NCBI GenBank assembly: GCA_964525045.1
Contig: CAZGFD010000010.1
Span: forward strand, 75,133 to 139,132
Origin: G020348185 sp964525045
Lineage (GTDB): Bacteria; Nitrospirota; Nitrospiria; Nitrospirales; UBA8639
Length of the DNA stretch: 64,000 nucleotides
Reading direction: 5' to 3'
Positions 25,495 through 34,637 of this stretch are shown piece by piece; position 1 is the stretch's first letter; each line of letters begins with the position of its first letter. The notes beneath the pieces are model-generated. The model was given only the letters and a program-made list of their open reading frames with translations. It did no database searches and was not told the DNA's origin. The translations under genes and the position numbers were made by a program.

Positions 25495-26541
25495 CTATTC
25501 GGGTGGTGGAATGGGCTGGTCAGGCTTCGGGGCCCGAAGAGTATTGAGATAGGCTGTGATGGCTCGCCCGTCTTGATCATCGATTCCAAGGTTGGGCATA
25601 CGAGTATGTTTTTTAATTCCCTGCGGGTACATGATCCACCGGTAAATCCAGGTGTCGTTCAACCGAAATCCTGCTCGGTCCAGTTCCGGTCCGACCAACC
25701 CTCCTTGGCCATCAATACTGTGACAGCTATTGCACCCATATTTATTGATATAGAGGTGTTTACCGGTTTTTTCCAATTGAGGCCGTTCCTCTTCAGCAAC
25801 TTTTAAATCCGGTCGCCGGGGAAGATCTTTCACCTTTGGGCGCTTGGAGAACCGCTCAAACGCCGCCTTCGCTTCCTCAAATTTGATGGCGGCTTCCATT
25901 GCCGCCTCCTCTTCTGGAAGTTCGATTTCCGGAGCTTCGTAATCCTCCTCTCCGCGTTCCTCCGCAGCGGCTTCCAGGGCCTCTACCTCCGCGTCTCGCC
26001 TCTCCTCGGCAGCTTCTAAGGCTTGGTTGGCCGCCTCTGATGCTTGTTTCGCTTCGTTATAGGCTGCTTCTAATTGCTGACGTCGCCCTTCCACATTAAA
26101 TTCGAAATCGCCCCCATGAAGGGTTCGAACGTAGCGGACAAGTGACCAGATCTCTACCTCCGAAAGGGTGTATTTGAATGTCGGCATGGTCGCCACCCCA
26201 AAGTAATCAATATCGTCGACGACTTTAGGGTCGGTCGTGTCTTTCATATCCCTAGATATGGCATTAAAAATATCTTCGTCCGAAATGGAATCCCCCATCG
26301 AAGACTCGGATAAATCCTTGGGCGGTGGGAATTCCATATTGGACAGGCTGTCCCAATTAAATCCCTCGCCTTGGCGACCGGATTCTCCGTGGCAATGCAT
26401 ACAATAGTGGCGATAGAGCTTTTTCCCTTTTTTGGTCTGTTCGTCCTCAAACAAGGCACAACCATTGACCAGAAAGATCAAACTCATCACGATGAGCACC
26501 GGCCCGATAACCTTACGATATGCTTCGATTAAGGCCCTCAT
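25495..26541 (-). CDS. Diheme cytochrome c lipoprotein with long charged linker
   Basis: A 348-aa protein, last gene of the respiratory operon. The N-terminus has a lipoprotein signal (VLIVMSLIFLVNGC). Two class I cytochrome c domains hold CMHCH (about residue 48, with later MPTF as Met ligand) and CNSCH (about residue 271, with MPNL). They are separated by roughly 110 residues of Ala/Glu-rich helical sequence (QLEAAYNEAKQASEAANQAL and onwards), a likely rigid spacer or coiled coil. The start ATG overlaps the stop of the previous gene (ATGA), implying coupled translation. It probably carries electrons from the complex to a soluble carrier or terminal oxidase. Confidence 0.88.
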   Translation of the reverse strand: MRALIEAYRKVIGPVLIVMSLIFLVNGCALFEDEQTKKGKKLYRHYCMHCHGESGRQGEGFNWDSLSNMEFPPPKDLSESSMGDSISDEDIFNAISRDMKDTTDPKVVDDIDYFGVATMPTFKYTLSEVEIWSLVRYVRTLHGGDFEFNVEGRRQQLEAAYNEAKQASEAANQALEAAEERRDAEVEALEAAAEERGEEDYEAPEIELPEEEAAMEAAIKFEEAKAAFERFSKRPKVKDLPRRPDLKVAEEERPQLEKTGKHLYINKYGCNSCHSIDGQGGLVGPELDRAGFRLNDTWIYRWIMYPQGIKKHTRMPNLGIDDQDGRAITAYLNTLRAPKPDQPIPPPE

Positions 26542-27383
26542 GCGGATTGTCCCTTTCGAATTTTTCTCACCAGGAAAAATTCAAATGCTGCCGCAATCAA
26601 CAGCCCCATGAGGACATAGCCCAAAATGGAATTGTCGGGAGGCGGTTCCGCCCGGATATACCACCAAGATGAAACCGACTTTTGACTGCCCTTTTCCTTC
26701 ACGACACCATCTACAAGCTTCCCATCCCAGAAGGCGAAGGCCACACTTGTCCATTTTCCCGGGTCAATTTGGGCATCCAATTCTTCCCCAGTCTGAAGCG
26801 CTCTCGAAAAAACCACTCGCCAGGTGCCGTCATTCCAAACTCCTGTGGCGGATACATTCTGGCTTTTTTCATCTTGAGGACGAAGTCTCTTGGGACCTTC
26901 CAGATCTAAACCCTGGGCGGTCATATCAATGGCTTTCCCATTCTCCTTTTTCCAATACCAGATATTGACCGGTCCGCCCTCTACTCGAAGCATTTCCTGG
27001 CCATGCGCAAAATGGGCTTTTTTATCGCCTACCATGAATTCTAGTGCGGCAGCATCGGCACTATCTTCGGTTGGATCCTGATATTCCACCAAAATGGCTA
27101 TATCCTGTTCATTATGCAAGCCGCGGACCTTTACCGATTTTACGGTGGTTTCCTGAATCCGTTCCGGCCAATGTACCTGGGGAGCCAGGTTAAATTCTGA
27201 GGCCGCAACAGAGTCCCAAGCGGGAGAGTTCGGGTCATCAACGGGTAAAGTCTCTTCAGTTAAATAGACTCGAACGGACACACTGGCTGGTTCACCCTCC
27301 GCCGGGGGTTCACTGGCATAGGTCGCACCACCTAATGCAATCAGTCCGCCAAGGATAACGGCAATCATCTTCTTCATATCCAT
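26538..27383 (-). CDS. Ethylbenzene-dehydrogenase gamma/NxrC-like heme b protein, membrane anchored
   Basis: The start MDMKKMIAVILGGLIALGG at 27383 follows AGGTG; an open frame extends to 27488 into the previous gene. The 281-aa product has a signal peptide, then a beta-sandwich of the type found in DMSO-reductase-family gamma subunits: HGQEMLRVEGGPVNIWYWKK (Met ligand region) and VAFAFWDGKLVDGVVKEKGSQKS (Lys side), which in EbdC/DdhC bind one heme b. A C-terminal helix (LGYVLMGLLIAAAFEFFLV) anchors it. In nitrite oxidisers similar proteins (NxrC) link NXR to the electron transport chain; here it sits with a bc-type complex and no NXR gene. Confidence 0.75.
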   Translation of the reverse strand: MDMKKMIAVILGGLIALGGATYASEPPAEGEPASVSVRVYLTEETLPVDDPNSPAWDSVAASEFNLAPQVHWPERIQETTVKSVKVRGLHNEQDIAILVEYQDPTEDSADAAALEFMVGDKKAHFAHGQEMLRVEGGPVNIWYWKKENGKAIDMTAQGLDLEGPKRLRPQDEKSQNVSATGVWNDGTWRVVFSRALQTGEELDAQIDPGKWTSVAFAFWDGKLVDGVVKEKGSQKSVSSWWYIRAEPPPDNSILGYVLMGLLIAAAFEFFLVRKIRKGQSA

Positions 27384-27408
27384 CAGGGCACCTAGACTGG
27401 GTAGAGTC

Positions 27409-28134
27409 TTACTCCTCTTCTTCCCACGTACGAGGGGATTGTCCCGCTCCATCATACTCGCCGATAATAACTTTCCAAATCTTTTCATCAGTCAGTTCGT
27501 GTTCCCATCGTGGCATGGCTGATTTCCATGGCATGCCTTCAATCGGTAATCCAACTCCACCCTTCTTGATTCTCCAGAATAAATACGACTCCTGGAGCTG
27601 AGCGATTGTGCCGGGATCGGCGAAATTGGCTGGAGGGGGGTTGAATCCAGGTGCGGCCGTTCCTTTCCCATCAAATTGGGGGCCATGGCATGGCGAACAA
27701 TTCGCTGCATAGATACCTTTTCCCTCTTGAATGTTTTGTTCGTTCACTGGATAAGGATTTGAGAGGCCCACGAATTCCCCTGGCGGTGCTGGGTGAATGG
27801 TTCGATTTTCGGCCGGAGGTAAGTCGCTGGGTGCCAGACTGGTATAGGTCTGCCACCCTACCAAAAGGGGAAAGATAATCAAGACCAACAGCCTGGCTGT
27901 TTTGGCAGTGCCTCCTACTTCCGTGCCGGCTAAAAAACGACCGATGGGCCCCATAAACGCATCAAGAGAAGCCCCACTCATCGTGTAAAATATCATGGTC
28001 GCACTCAGAGTCAGTACCAGGTACAAATAAATCAGACTGGCTGGAAGAGGCGCGGTAAATAAGGGAAGAATGAATTCGAGAAACGCATACATTCCAACCA
28101 ATAGAATTGCCGTAGTTGCTAGGGGGCCTTTCAT
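27409..28134 (-). CDS. Membrane-anchored monoheme cytochrome c
   Basis: A 241-aa protein. The first 110 residues hold three hydrophobic segments (ATTAILLVGMYAFLEFILPL, SLIYLYLVLTLSATMIFYTM and LLVLIIFPLLVGW). The C-terminal cytochrome c domain has CSPCH at about residue 146 and later Met residues (GMPWKSAMPRW). The membrane arrangement recalls the cytochrome-bearing subunits of quinol oxidoreductases that fuse a membrane domain to a periplasmic c domain. Gap to the previous gene is 57 bp, to the next 25 bp. Confidence 0.85.
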   Translation of the reverse strand: MKGPLATTAILLVGMYAFLEFILPLFTAPLPASLIYLYLVLTLSATMIFYTMSGASLDAFMGPIGRFLAGTEVGGTAKTARLLVLIIFPLLVGWQTYTSLAPSDLPPAENRTIHPAPPGEFVGLSNPYPVNEQNIQEGKGIYAANCSPCHGPQFDGKGTAAPGFNPPPANFADPGTIAQLQESYLFWRIKKGGVGLPIEGMPWKSAMPRWEHELTDEKIWKVIIGEYDGAGQSPRTWEEEE

Positions 28135-28191
28135 CGTTCACCCTCCTGTGGTTCTTCATTCAACACTGAGAATTCCCTTTGTTCTGTTGGA

Positions 28192-28797
28192 TCACTCGTG
28201 ACCATGAACACTCACGGATGCGACTTCCGTCTCTTCCGGCTCAGGTTTCATAATATCTTCGACTTTGATGCTGATTGGCTCCCCACTCATTTTTTGCAAA
28301 AAGGCGATCACCGAATAAATTTCCTGCTCAGATAAGGCAATCGGATTTTTATTGATATGGGGCATCCGTGCGGGATATTCCTTAGGCACACCCTCATGTC
28401 TGAAATCCAGGTAGATGTAAGACTGGGGCGACGTCAAGCTTTCATAAAGAAACTCTGGAGCCAGCTTAGCGCCAATTCCTGCTAAGTCCGGACAACGCGC
28501 GGACTCGCTGGGCCCTATGGAATGACAGAGGGCACATTGCCCCTTACTGAAAAATATCTTTTGCCCAATGGATGCTAAATCATTCGGGGTCTTCACACTG
28601 GCGATATCAAACGTCTCAACGGCTGGAGGAAGAGAAGCCATTTGTGGGACACCTAACGCAATGAGGCTAAAAGTCCCCAACACGATCACGACAAATCCGA
28701 CGACCCGAACAAACATGGATTTGATAAAGAGGAGGATGAGGATCCCACTCCCCACCACGCACAACCCAATCAATTGAAGTAATGCAACTTCGCTCAT
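28192..28797 (-). CDS. Membrane-anchored monoheme cytochrome c
   Basis: A 201-aa protein with two N-terminal helices (ALLQLIGLCVVGSGILILLF and VVGFVVIVLGTFSLIALGV) and a cytochrome c domain with CALCH at about residue 89. The Met ligand is probably in ARMPHI, where it is followed by the usual terminal helix (LSEQEIYSVIAFLQKM). It lies between the second bd-like gene and the other membrane cytochrome c and belongs to the same operon. Confidence 0.85.
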   Translation of the reverse strand: MSEVALLQLIGLCVVGSGILILLFIKSMFVRVVGFVVIVLGTFSLIALGVPQMASLPPAVETFDIASVKTPNDLASIGQKIFFSKGQCALCHSIGPSESARCPDLAGIGAKLAPEFLYESLTSPQSYIYLDFRHEGVPKEYPARMPHINKNPIALSEQEIYSVIAFLQKMSGEPISIKVEDIMKPEPEETEVASVSVHGHE

Positions 28798-28870
28798 GTT
28801 TCCTCGCCTTTTATGACTTTCTTACCATGACCTGACTTTCGACCCTATCCTCTGTATGACCTAAAACGCT

Positions 28871-30745
28871 TTAGGTCTTTTGGGAATCTTGCAAACTCGG
28901 AGACCCGCCGGCCATAGCCGGCGTCATGTCTCCCGCAGGCACTTTGACATCGGGTTGGGGCTTTGGTTGTCCTTTGCCCTTGTCACCCATGGTGGCCACC
29001 CAGAAAATAAACGCGACCAACAGGCAAAATACGAAAGTGTTCAATGACATAAATGCCGCGGCATATCCTAATGCCGGAGAGTATGCATACTCTGACGTAT
29101 CCCGCATGACCCCATAGATATGCCAATGTACCCGGGATGAGGATCGGGCATATCCCATTAAAGACATCAGCAATATGACCATCACCGCATTCAGGACCAA
29201 ACTGTAGCCGGCACGCACAGGCATTTTCCCCCATACCATTTCGGTGGTCGTTTTAGCACTCTTCATCAAAAATCCCGTCAGGGGGGTAAAGGTAATCATA
29301 ATAAATAGGACAATGAGGACCTGCGCTACCGAGAAATAGTTAATACGGACAATAGCCGGAACAAAATAACCCCAGACACCCAGGACAATTACCGCAATTC
29401 CCGCGATCACCAACATGGCCCCCATGATGGCTTTGGCCACTTTGGCCCACCCAGCAGTCTCCTGCTTGCCGGCCCGCCAATACATAATAAAACTCATAAA
29501 GGTCACCAGAATCATGAGATTGGAGACCGTCATTTTGGCAGACATGACACCGAATACCCCCAGAAGTGGGTGATGAGTCCCTCCCATTTTTCTGGCTTCT
29601 TCAAGGCTGGCGACTAACGAATGCGGTGTCATCCATACACCCAGACATACCATCAGGACAATGAGCATCGCCAAGATTGGCTTCTTATAACTCTGTTCCG
29701 ACCCAGGAATCCGATAGGTAATCCCCATCCAGAAATAATAGTTGGCCCCAAGGAATAAGACACCGATTAGCATCGCTTGGAGGATAAACAGCCAGGCCAG
29801 GAATCCCCCCATGAGGGTGATACCCATTTGCTGGTTATATTGATAGATTTCTCGCATGAGCCAATAGCCGGCAAAGGGGAGCGGCAACATCCCGAACACA
29901 CCGATGAAATTGCCGACGTACCCCATCCAATCATAATGCTCGCGTTCTTCACGTGAGACTGACAAAAGATAGCGGACCCCGGCATAAGCCCCGCAAATGA
30001 ATCCGCCAAGAACAACATTGGCAATGAGGCGATGAATATTGACCGGCCACCATGTCGGATTCCAAGTAGCAGCCCAGGCCCGTTCGAGAGCGGTTCCTTC
30101 AGCAATGACGACAGGACTGGCTTGAAATGTCGCCCAGGCGTTGGGAACGACCATGATGAAAAATGCAAAGACATTCAACATAAGTCCCAAAAACAGGTGA
30201 AATCCTTTTTTATTCCCCTGCATCGCATCCCATCCATACCAATACAGATACAGGGTAGCGGTCTCTAAAAGAAAAAGAAGGGAATAGACGATAAAGGAAG
30301 GGAAGAAAACATCCGTGAGATAGGCCATCAGTTTCGGGTAGAACCCGATAAGTAAGAACAGGAGAATTCCACCAAATAGGGCGGTGGTGGCGTACGCGGA
30401 AGTGAGCAGTTTCGTAAATTCCTTCGCCAGCTTGTCATATCGGGGCTCGTTCGTCTTCCATCCAACCAGCTCACACACCCATGCAAAGATTGGAACACCC
30501 AGCACGAATCCGGCTAACAGAAGATGCTGTTGGGCGATGACCCAAATAAGATTTCGGCTGCCAAGCCCTGGGATGTCCCGGTACTCAACGGCTTGAGCTG
30601 CCGCGGCTCCTCCTTGGGCGAGTGCCAATGCCGGATATAACAAGAGGGCAAGAAACGCGCCCCACTTCAATATAAAGGATAACGAGACCAAAGGTGTGGC
30701 TCGAAGGATGGTCAGGGAATTATTCTGAGAGATCTGGTTTTTCAT
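28871..30745 (-). CDS. Cytochrome bd oxidase subunit I-like protein (B)
   Basis: The start at 30745 (MKNQISQNNSLTIL) follows GAGGAGAAGGCT; the frame runs seven codons further. A 624-aa polytopic protein with a hydrophobic leader and then the CydA-like core: NLIWVIAQQHLLLAGFVLGV (His in first core helix), VNIHRLIANVVLGGFICGAY (second His), HYDWMGYVGNFIGVFGM and GVWMTPHSLVASLEEARKMG. It aligns with protein A (34638-36350) at each of these motifs. No CydB gene follows. In Nitrospirota such bd-like proteins lie with bc-complex genes and may exchange electrons with quinone rather than reduce oxygen; that role is inference. Confidence 0.82.
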   Translation of the reverse strand: MKNQISQNNSLTILRATPLVSLSFILKWGAFLALLLYPALALAQGGAAAAQAVEYRDIPGLGSRNLIWVIAQQHLLLAGFVLGVPIFAWVCELVGWKTNEPRYDKLAKEFTKLLTSAYATTALFGGILLFLLIGFYPKLMAYLTDVFFPSFIVYSLLFLLETATLYLYWYGWDAMQGNKKGFHLFLGLMLNVFAFFIMVVPNAWATFQASPVVIAEGTALERAWAATWNPTWWPVNIHRLIANVVLGGFICGAYAGVRYLLSVSREEREHYDWMGYVGNFIGVFGMLPLPFAGYWLMREIYQYNQQMGITLMGGFLAWLFILQAMLIGVLFLGANYYFWMGITYRIPGSEQSYKKPILAMLIVLMVCLGVWMTPHSLVASLEEARKMGGTHHPLLGVFGVMSAKMTVSNLMILVTFMSFIMYWRAGKQETAGWAKVAKAIMGAMLVIAGIAVIVLGVWGYFVPAIVRINYFSVAQVLIVLFIMITFTPLTGFLMKSAKTTTEMVWGKMPVRAGYSLVLNAVMVILLMSLMGYARSSSRVHWHIYGVMRDTSEYAYSPALGYAAAFMSLNTFVFCLLVAFIFWVATMGDKGKGQPKPQPDVKVPAGDMTPAMAGGSPSLQDSQKT

Positions 30746-30835
30746 AGCCTTCTCCTCACCGGCCATGTATTACAACACTCTACTAACCCAATTCTCAAGA
30801 CTTTGTCATTCAGAATAGTAGACGTGTTGAAAAAA

Positions 30836-31708
30836 TTATTTCTTTTCAGGTTGAGCCGGGACTGACTTCTCTTTTTTGGGACTTTGCTCCTTCGCTTTTC
30901 CTTTAGCCGGTTTCTCGTCCTTTTTCATTTCCAAATCCTTTATCACCACACCTGCCCGTGCCAAAACGTTTTCTGCCTTTTTCAGGACCTTGAGGGGTTT
31001 GACGGGAGGTTCAACCTTGATCACATTCGTATACTCATACTCATCGTGGGGATGTGGGGTTGTCGCCGGCATTAACCCCCAGAAGATAAAAACTAGCACC
31101 ACCCCGGCCCCTGTAAAGGCTGTCAATAGGAGCGGTTGATCAGTTGGGACCCGTAAGCGGTCCCAGCGATAGATAAAGTCTTGATAGGAGCCTTCTTGTG
31201 GCCTCGCCTCCCGGACATGTCGTTGCACAATGGCGCCCAGGCCATACAGCCATCCCAGAATAAGGAGAATGAGAACCACAGACGCGACGCTGCCCCACAT
31301 CACGAGTTCTATGCTAATCTGCTCGGCGATGGGAATTTCCCAAACATGCTCTTTGACAAATTCAATGACTTTGGCGGTGACTGCCTTTGCACCCGACGAC
31401 ACTCCTTTAACCGCAAAATAGAGGATCGGCAAATAAATAACATTAAAAAGGGTCCACTTCCACCACAGAGCAAGTCCCAAGCCTGGCTGGGGGTCAATTT
31501 TGAGCCGTTCGAGAAAGAGGGTACGGGCACACAATCCTAAGGCCCAAATATCAACTGGGATGGAGAGCAAAAGAAGAAAAGCAAGCCCGGTCCCTTCCCA
31601 GGGGTGGAGATGCCCAGCCAACAACAGAAGCCCAAAGGCTAATTTAATGGGGAAGCCGGTCCAAAAGGTTGGCCAAAAAACGAGAAGACCGAGTTTGATA
31701 TTCGACAT
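30836..31708 (-). CDS. Polytopic membrane protein of the respiratory operon
   Basis: A 290-aa protein with about six hydrophobic segments, for example KLGLLVFWPTFWTGFPIKLA, SIELVMWGSVASVVLILLIL and LLLTAFTGAGVVLVFIFWGL, and a Lys/Pro/Glu-rich tail of about 70 residues (KKDEKPAKGKAKEQSPKKEK). There is no CxxCH and no known fold. It begins eight bp after the cytochrome b gene, the tightest spacing in the operon apart from the final overlap, so it is probably a subunit of that complex. Confidence 0.75.
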   Translation of the reverse strand: MSNIKLGLLVFWPTFWTGFPIKLAFGLLLLAGHLHPWEGTGLAFLLLLSIPVDIWALGLCARTLFLERLKIDPQPGLGLALWWKWTLFNVIYLPILYFAVKGVSSGAKAVTAKVIEFVKEHVWEIPIAEQISIELVMWGSVASVVLILLILGWLYGLGAIVQRHVREARPQEGSYQDFIYRWDRLRVPTDQPLLLTAFTGAGVVLVFIFWGLMPATTPHPHDEYEYTNVIKVEPPVKPLKVLKKAENVLARAGVVIKDLEMKKDEKPAKGKAKEQSPKKEKSVPAQPEKK

Positions 31709-31716
31709 GAGAATCG

Positions 31717-32829
31717 CTAATCGAGAAATTCTCTATTAAGAATCGCGGAGACGGTAAAGATCAGAATACCTAACATGATGACGATCCAGCCGACCAGCGC
31801 CACCGGTCGCTTAAAGATATTGCGTTCGGGTTTGGTATCGATAAATGGAAGGGCGGCAAGGAAAGCCATAAAGGCTCCTGGGATTGCCACGGCACCGAGA
31901 AACTGACCGAATTCACCACCGAAGATTTTTAGACGCAGGAGTTGAAACAGAAACAAAAAGTACCATTCGGGTTCCGGATGGTAATCCCCTGGGTCCGGAG
32001 TCGCTTGTTCCAATAAGTGAACCGGTTCAATGAAGGCCAAACTACATATAATGAGAAAGACGCTGGCCATGGCCACAATGTCTTTCCAAATCTGACGTGG
32101 AAAAAAATAGTCCGTTTTGGCTTTAAGTTCCTCCGGCGTTCCCCGGAATGGCCCGGCCGGCCCGGCCTTTCGAAACAAAAACAAATGTAACCCGGCCAGC
32201 CCCATCAAGGCCGCGGGTAATATCATGACGTGAATGACGAAAAATCGGCTCAGGGTCATCTGCCCTGGCGTGGGACCGCCCTTGAGGAAGCGGGCCATAA
32301 AATCACCGATGATGGGGGTCTTATCCATGATTTCCACACCCACTACTGTGGCCCAATAGGCTCGTTGGTCCCAAGGAAGGAGGTACCCCGTAAAGCCAAA
32401 CGCCATCACAATGCCAAAGAGGGCCAGACCAACCAGCCATATTAACTCTCGCGGTTTTTTATAGGCCCCCCACAAAAACACTTGAGACATATGGGCAAAG
32501 ACCATCACCACCATGGCCGAAGATCCCCAAAAGTGATAACTGAGCAGGAACCAGCCATAATCGACTTCGTGGATAATATATTGCGTGCTGGCATAGGCAT
32601 GGTCGGTACTCGGGACATAATAAAACATTAAAAGAATCCCGGTGACCACCTGAAGAATGAAGATAAACAGAAGGCAGGAGCCGAACGCGTAAGCCCAGCG
32701 TGATCCGCCAGGCACAGGCTCATTGAGCATTTTTGCCTGAATGTTCTTCAGACCAACTCGTTCGTCGACAAAATCAACAACCTTTTCAAAGGCATTGGGT
32801 TGTTCAGTGGTATTGGGTTGCCCGTTCAT
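31717..32829 (-). CDS. Cytochrome b of a bc-type quinol:cytochrome c oxidoreductase
   Basis: A 370-aa cytochrome b carrying both the b6-like N-terminal part and the subunit IV-like C-terminal part in one chain. Two His pairs for heme b are visible: LLSYHFWGSSAMVVMVFAHM (helix B) and FFVIHVMILPAALMGLAGLH (helix D, 14 apart as in b6-type proteins). The quinol-site motif PEWYFL lies in HPEPEWYFLF. Together with the Rieske protein just upstream it forms the core of complex III: quinol oxidised at the periplasmic side, electrons split to the Rieske centre and the b hemes. Confidence 0.93.
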   Translation of the reverse strand: MNGQPNTTEQPNAFEKVVDFVDERVGLKNIQAKMLNEPVPGGSRWAYAFGSCLLFIFILQVVTGILLMFYYVPSTDHAYASTQYIIHEVDYGWFLLSYHFWGSSAMVVMVFAHMSQVFLWGAYKKPRELIWLVGLALFGIVMAFGFTGYLLPWDQRAYWATVVGVEIMDKTPIIGDFMARFLKGGPTPGQMTLSRFFVIHVMILPAALMGLAGLHLFLFRKAGPAGPFRGTPEELKAKTDYFFPRQIWKDIVAMASVFLIICSLAFIEPVHLLEQATPDPGDYHPEPEWYFLFLFQLLRLKIFGGEFGQFLGAVAIPGAFMAFLAALPFIDTKPERNIFKRPVALVGWIVIMLGILIFTVSAILNREFLD

Positions 32830-32843
32830 AAGAACCAGAAAGA

Positions 32844-33788
32844 TTAGAGAAGTCGAATTTGGTCTTTGACCCCAGCTTTGTATTCAACATCGATTATTTT
32901 GATATCTCCAGCCGCATTCACATCGATGGGCAAGACATCAAGGGCTCTGGGTGCCGGTCCGTCCAACACCTTTCCGGCTTCATCATAGATACTGAGATGA
33001 CAGGGGCACAAAAAGACCCCATCAGGAAAATTTTTCGTTCTCCGCCATTTATATCCACAGCCCAGATGTGGACATTTCCCTGAAAATCCGATGTAGGGAG
33101 AGTTCGCTTTGTTGACCCAAAGCAATTCGCCGCTATTCCCATAAAATTTCTTGTCTTTTCCTCCGTACACCGATTTCCGCACTTCGGGGGTCGCCTTCAC
33201 TACCCAAATATTTTTTTCAATCTCCTGCTCCGGCATAAAAGCTTCCTTGAAGCCTCGGGTAAACTTGAATTGGTATCCGATATTTTCTTTTTTGGCCTTG
33301 TTCACATTGCCCACGGGAAACCATTGATTATCAAACGGTCTGTACATCGGCTGCATGATATATTTCAACACAGGATACACCAGTGGTAAGGCAATGAGCG
33401 TCCCAATGGCATGGGTCATATTGGTGAAAAACGTCCGACGGGGAACATCCCGTTCAAGACGAGGAAGAGGAACCAGAATCTCTCCTGGCTCAACATGAAT
33501 ATGATCTTCTAAGTGCGCAATTTCCACTTCTTTAATCGTGACATATTGATCACGTTCCAGTGTTGGGAATTGACCAAATTCCTCTGGGGTGCATCGAAGT
33601 ATGATTTCTTCTTCACTGACGACTTCCTGAATCTGTCCAATAGGAAGTTGGCGTTCAGTTCCCCGGCCGTTCGATTCCCGCACCACCACATGGCTGACCT
33701 CATGGGAAATTGGATCAACAATCACCTTGGATATAGATCCGACTTCCTGGTCAAGACAGCGGGCTTTGGCAGTTAATTTGGGTTGCAT
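32844..33788 (-). CDS. Rieske iron-sulfur protein with N-terminal PRC-barrel-like domain
   Basis: A 314-aa protein with an unusual layout. Residues about 1-75 (MQPKLTAKARCLDQEVGSIS, VIVDPISHEVSHVVVRE) resemble a PRC-barrel. Then comes a 40-residue linker, one membrane helix (MTHAIGTLIALPLVYPVLKY, about 125-145), and the Rieske fold with CPHLGC and CPCH providing two Cys and two His for the [2Fe-2S] cluster. Usual Rieske proteins have only a few residues before the helix. It is encoded 14 bp ahead of cytochrome b and will shuttle electrons from quinol to a c-type cytochrome. The PRC domain should face the cytoplasm. Confidence 0.9.
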   Translation of the reverse strand: MQPKLTAKARCLDQEVGSISKVIVDPISHEVSHVVVRESNGRGTERQLPIGQIQEVVSEEEIILRCTPEEFGQFPTLERDQYVTIKEVEIAHLEDHIHVEPGEILVPLPRLERDVPRRTFFTNMTHAIGTLIALPLVYPVLKYIMQPMYRPFDNQWFPVGNVNKAKKENIGYQFKFTRGFKEAFMPEQEIEKNIWVVKATPEVRKSVYGGKDKKFYGNSGELLWVNKANSPYIGFSGKCPHLGCGYKWRRTKNFPDGVFLCPCHLSIYDEAGKVLDGPAPRALDVLPIDVNAAGDIKIIDVEYKAGVKDQIRLL

Positions 33789-33809
33789 TGTCTACTAGGA
33801 CCTAGAAAT

Positions 33810-34619
33810 TTATTTTTTCATTTTGATTGGCTTGGGCGTATTTACTGACGTGTCCTTTAAGGTCGCGAGAAAGGCTACCAGCGCATCAACTTCCTCATCA
33901 AACATAAGATCTTTGTATTTATCCGGCATTTTACCTTTCTTAAATTGCTTTTCGAATCCTTCTGCCATCCAAGTCTTTGGATAAAGAATCTTTTCTCTCA
34001 ACTGTTCAGGCGTCATGAGATTTCCGATATTATCAAGTATAGGACCGCGTTTTTTCCCGCCCTGGCCGAACAACTTATGGCAGTTATAGCATTCCTGAAG
34101 GTCCCACTGTTCGCGCCCAAGTGCGACCAAGTCTCCGCTCGCCGCGCCCGAGGTCGAGGTTTTTTTCGCAACCTCTACCTGCGCGCCGACGCCTAGCGTA
34201 TCCAGTCTCTTCGTAATGGCCATCGCCCTTTCGTTGAGCACTTTTGCGCGAGCAATGAGCTCTTCAGCCTTCCCCTTTTCGGTCATCGCCCGTCTTCGTT
34301 TCAATATCTTTTCGATTTTACCCTTTTCAATTTCCGGGTCATATTGGGGAAAACTACTGGCTCCGCCAATGTATACTCCAGAAATGATGACATAAAACAA
34401 CAATAACCCAATCAACGCTTTCGTGCCTTCCAGTCGCTTCATGGAAGGAGCATCCAGTAGGATAAACACAAACGCTCCCAACATGGCATACATAAAAAAC
34501 ATTACCTGAAAGACTAAAGGGAAATGAGTGGCTCTGGCCACAACGACCAAGATGATTCCAACTAAGACTCCAACAATTACTTTTCTCAGAATGTTTTTGG
34601 TCAGACTTTGTTCAGCCAT
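33810..34619 (-). CDS. Membrane-anchored monoheme cytochrome c
   Basis: A 269-aa protein with three N-terminal helices (VIVGVLVGIILVVVARATHF, LVFQVMFFMYAMLGAFVFIL and LIGLLLFYVIISGVYIGG), a charged helical linker (EKILKRRRAMTEKGKAEELI) and a C-terminal cytochrome c domain with CYNCH at about residue 179. MPDKY probably gives the Met ligand. It starts 18 bp after the first bd-like gene and ends 21 bp before the Rieske gene, so it may be the cytochrome c1 equivalent of the complex. Confidence 0.87.
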   Translation of the reverse strand: MAEQSLTKNILRKVIVGVLVGIILVVVARATHFPLVFQVMFFMYAMLGAFVFILLDAPSMKRLEGTKALIGLLLFYVIISGVYIGGASSFPQYDPEIEKGKIEKILKRRRAMTEKGKAEELIARAKVLNERAMAITKRLDTLGVGAQVEVAKKTSTSGAASGDLVALGREQWDLQECYNCHKLFGQGGKKRGPILDNIGNLMTPEQLREKILYPKTWMAEGFEKQFKKGKMPDKYKDLMFDEEVDALVAFLATLKDTSVNTPKPIKMKK

Positions 34620-34637
34620 GCGTGTCTCCCTTTGTCC

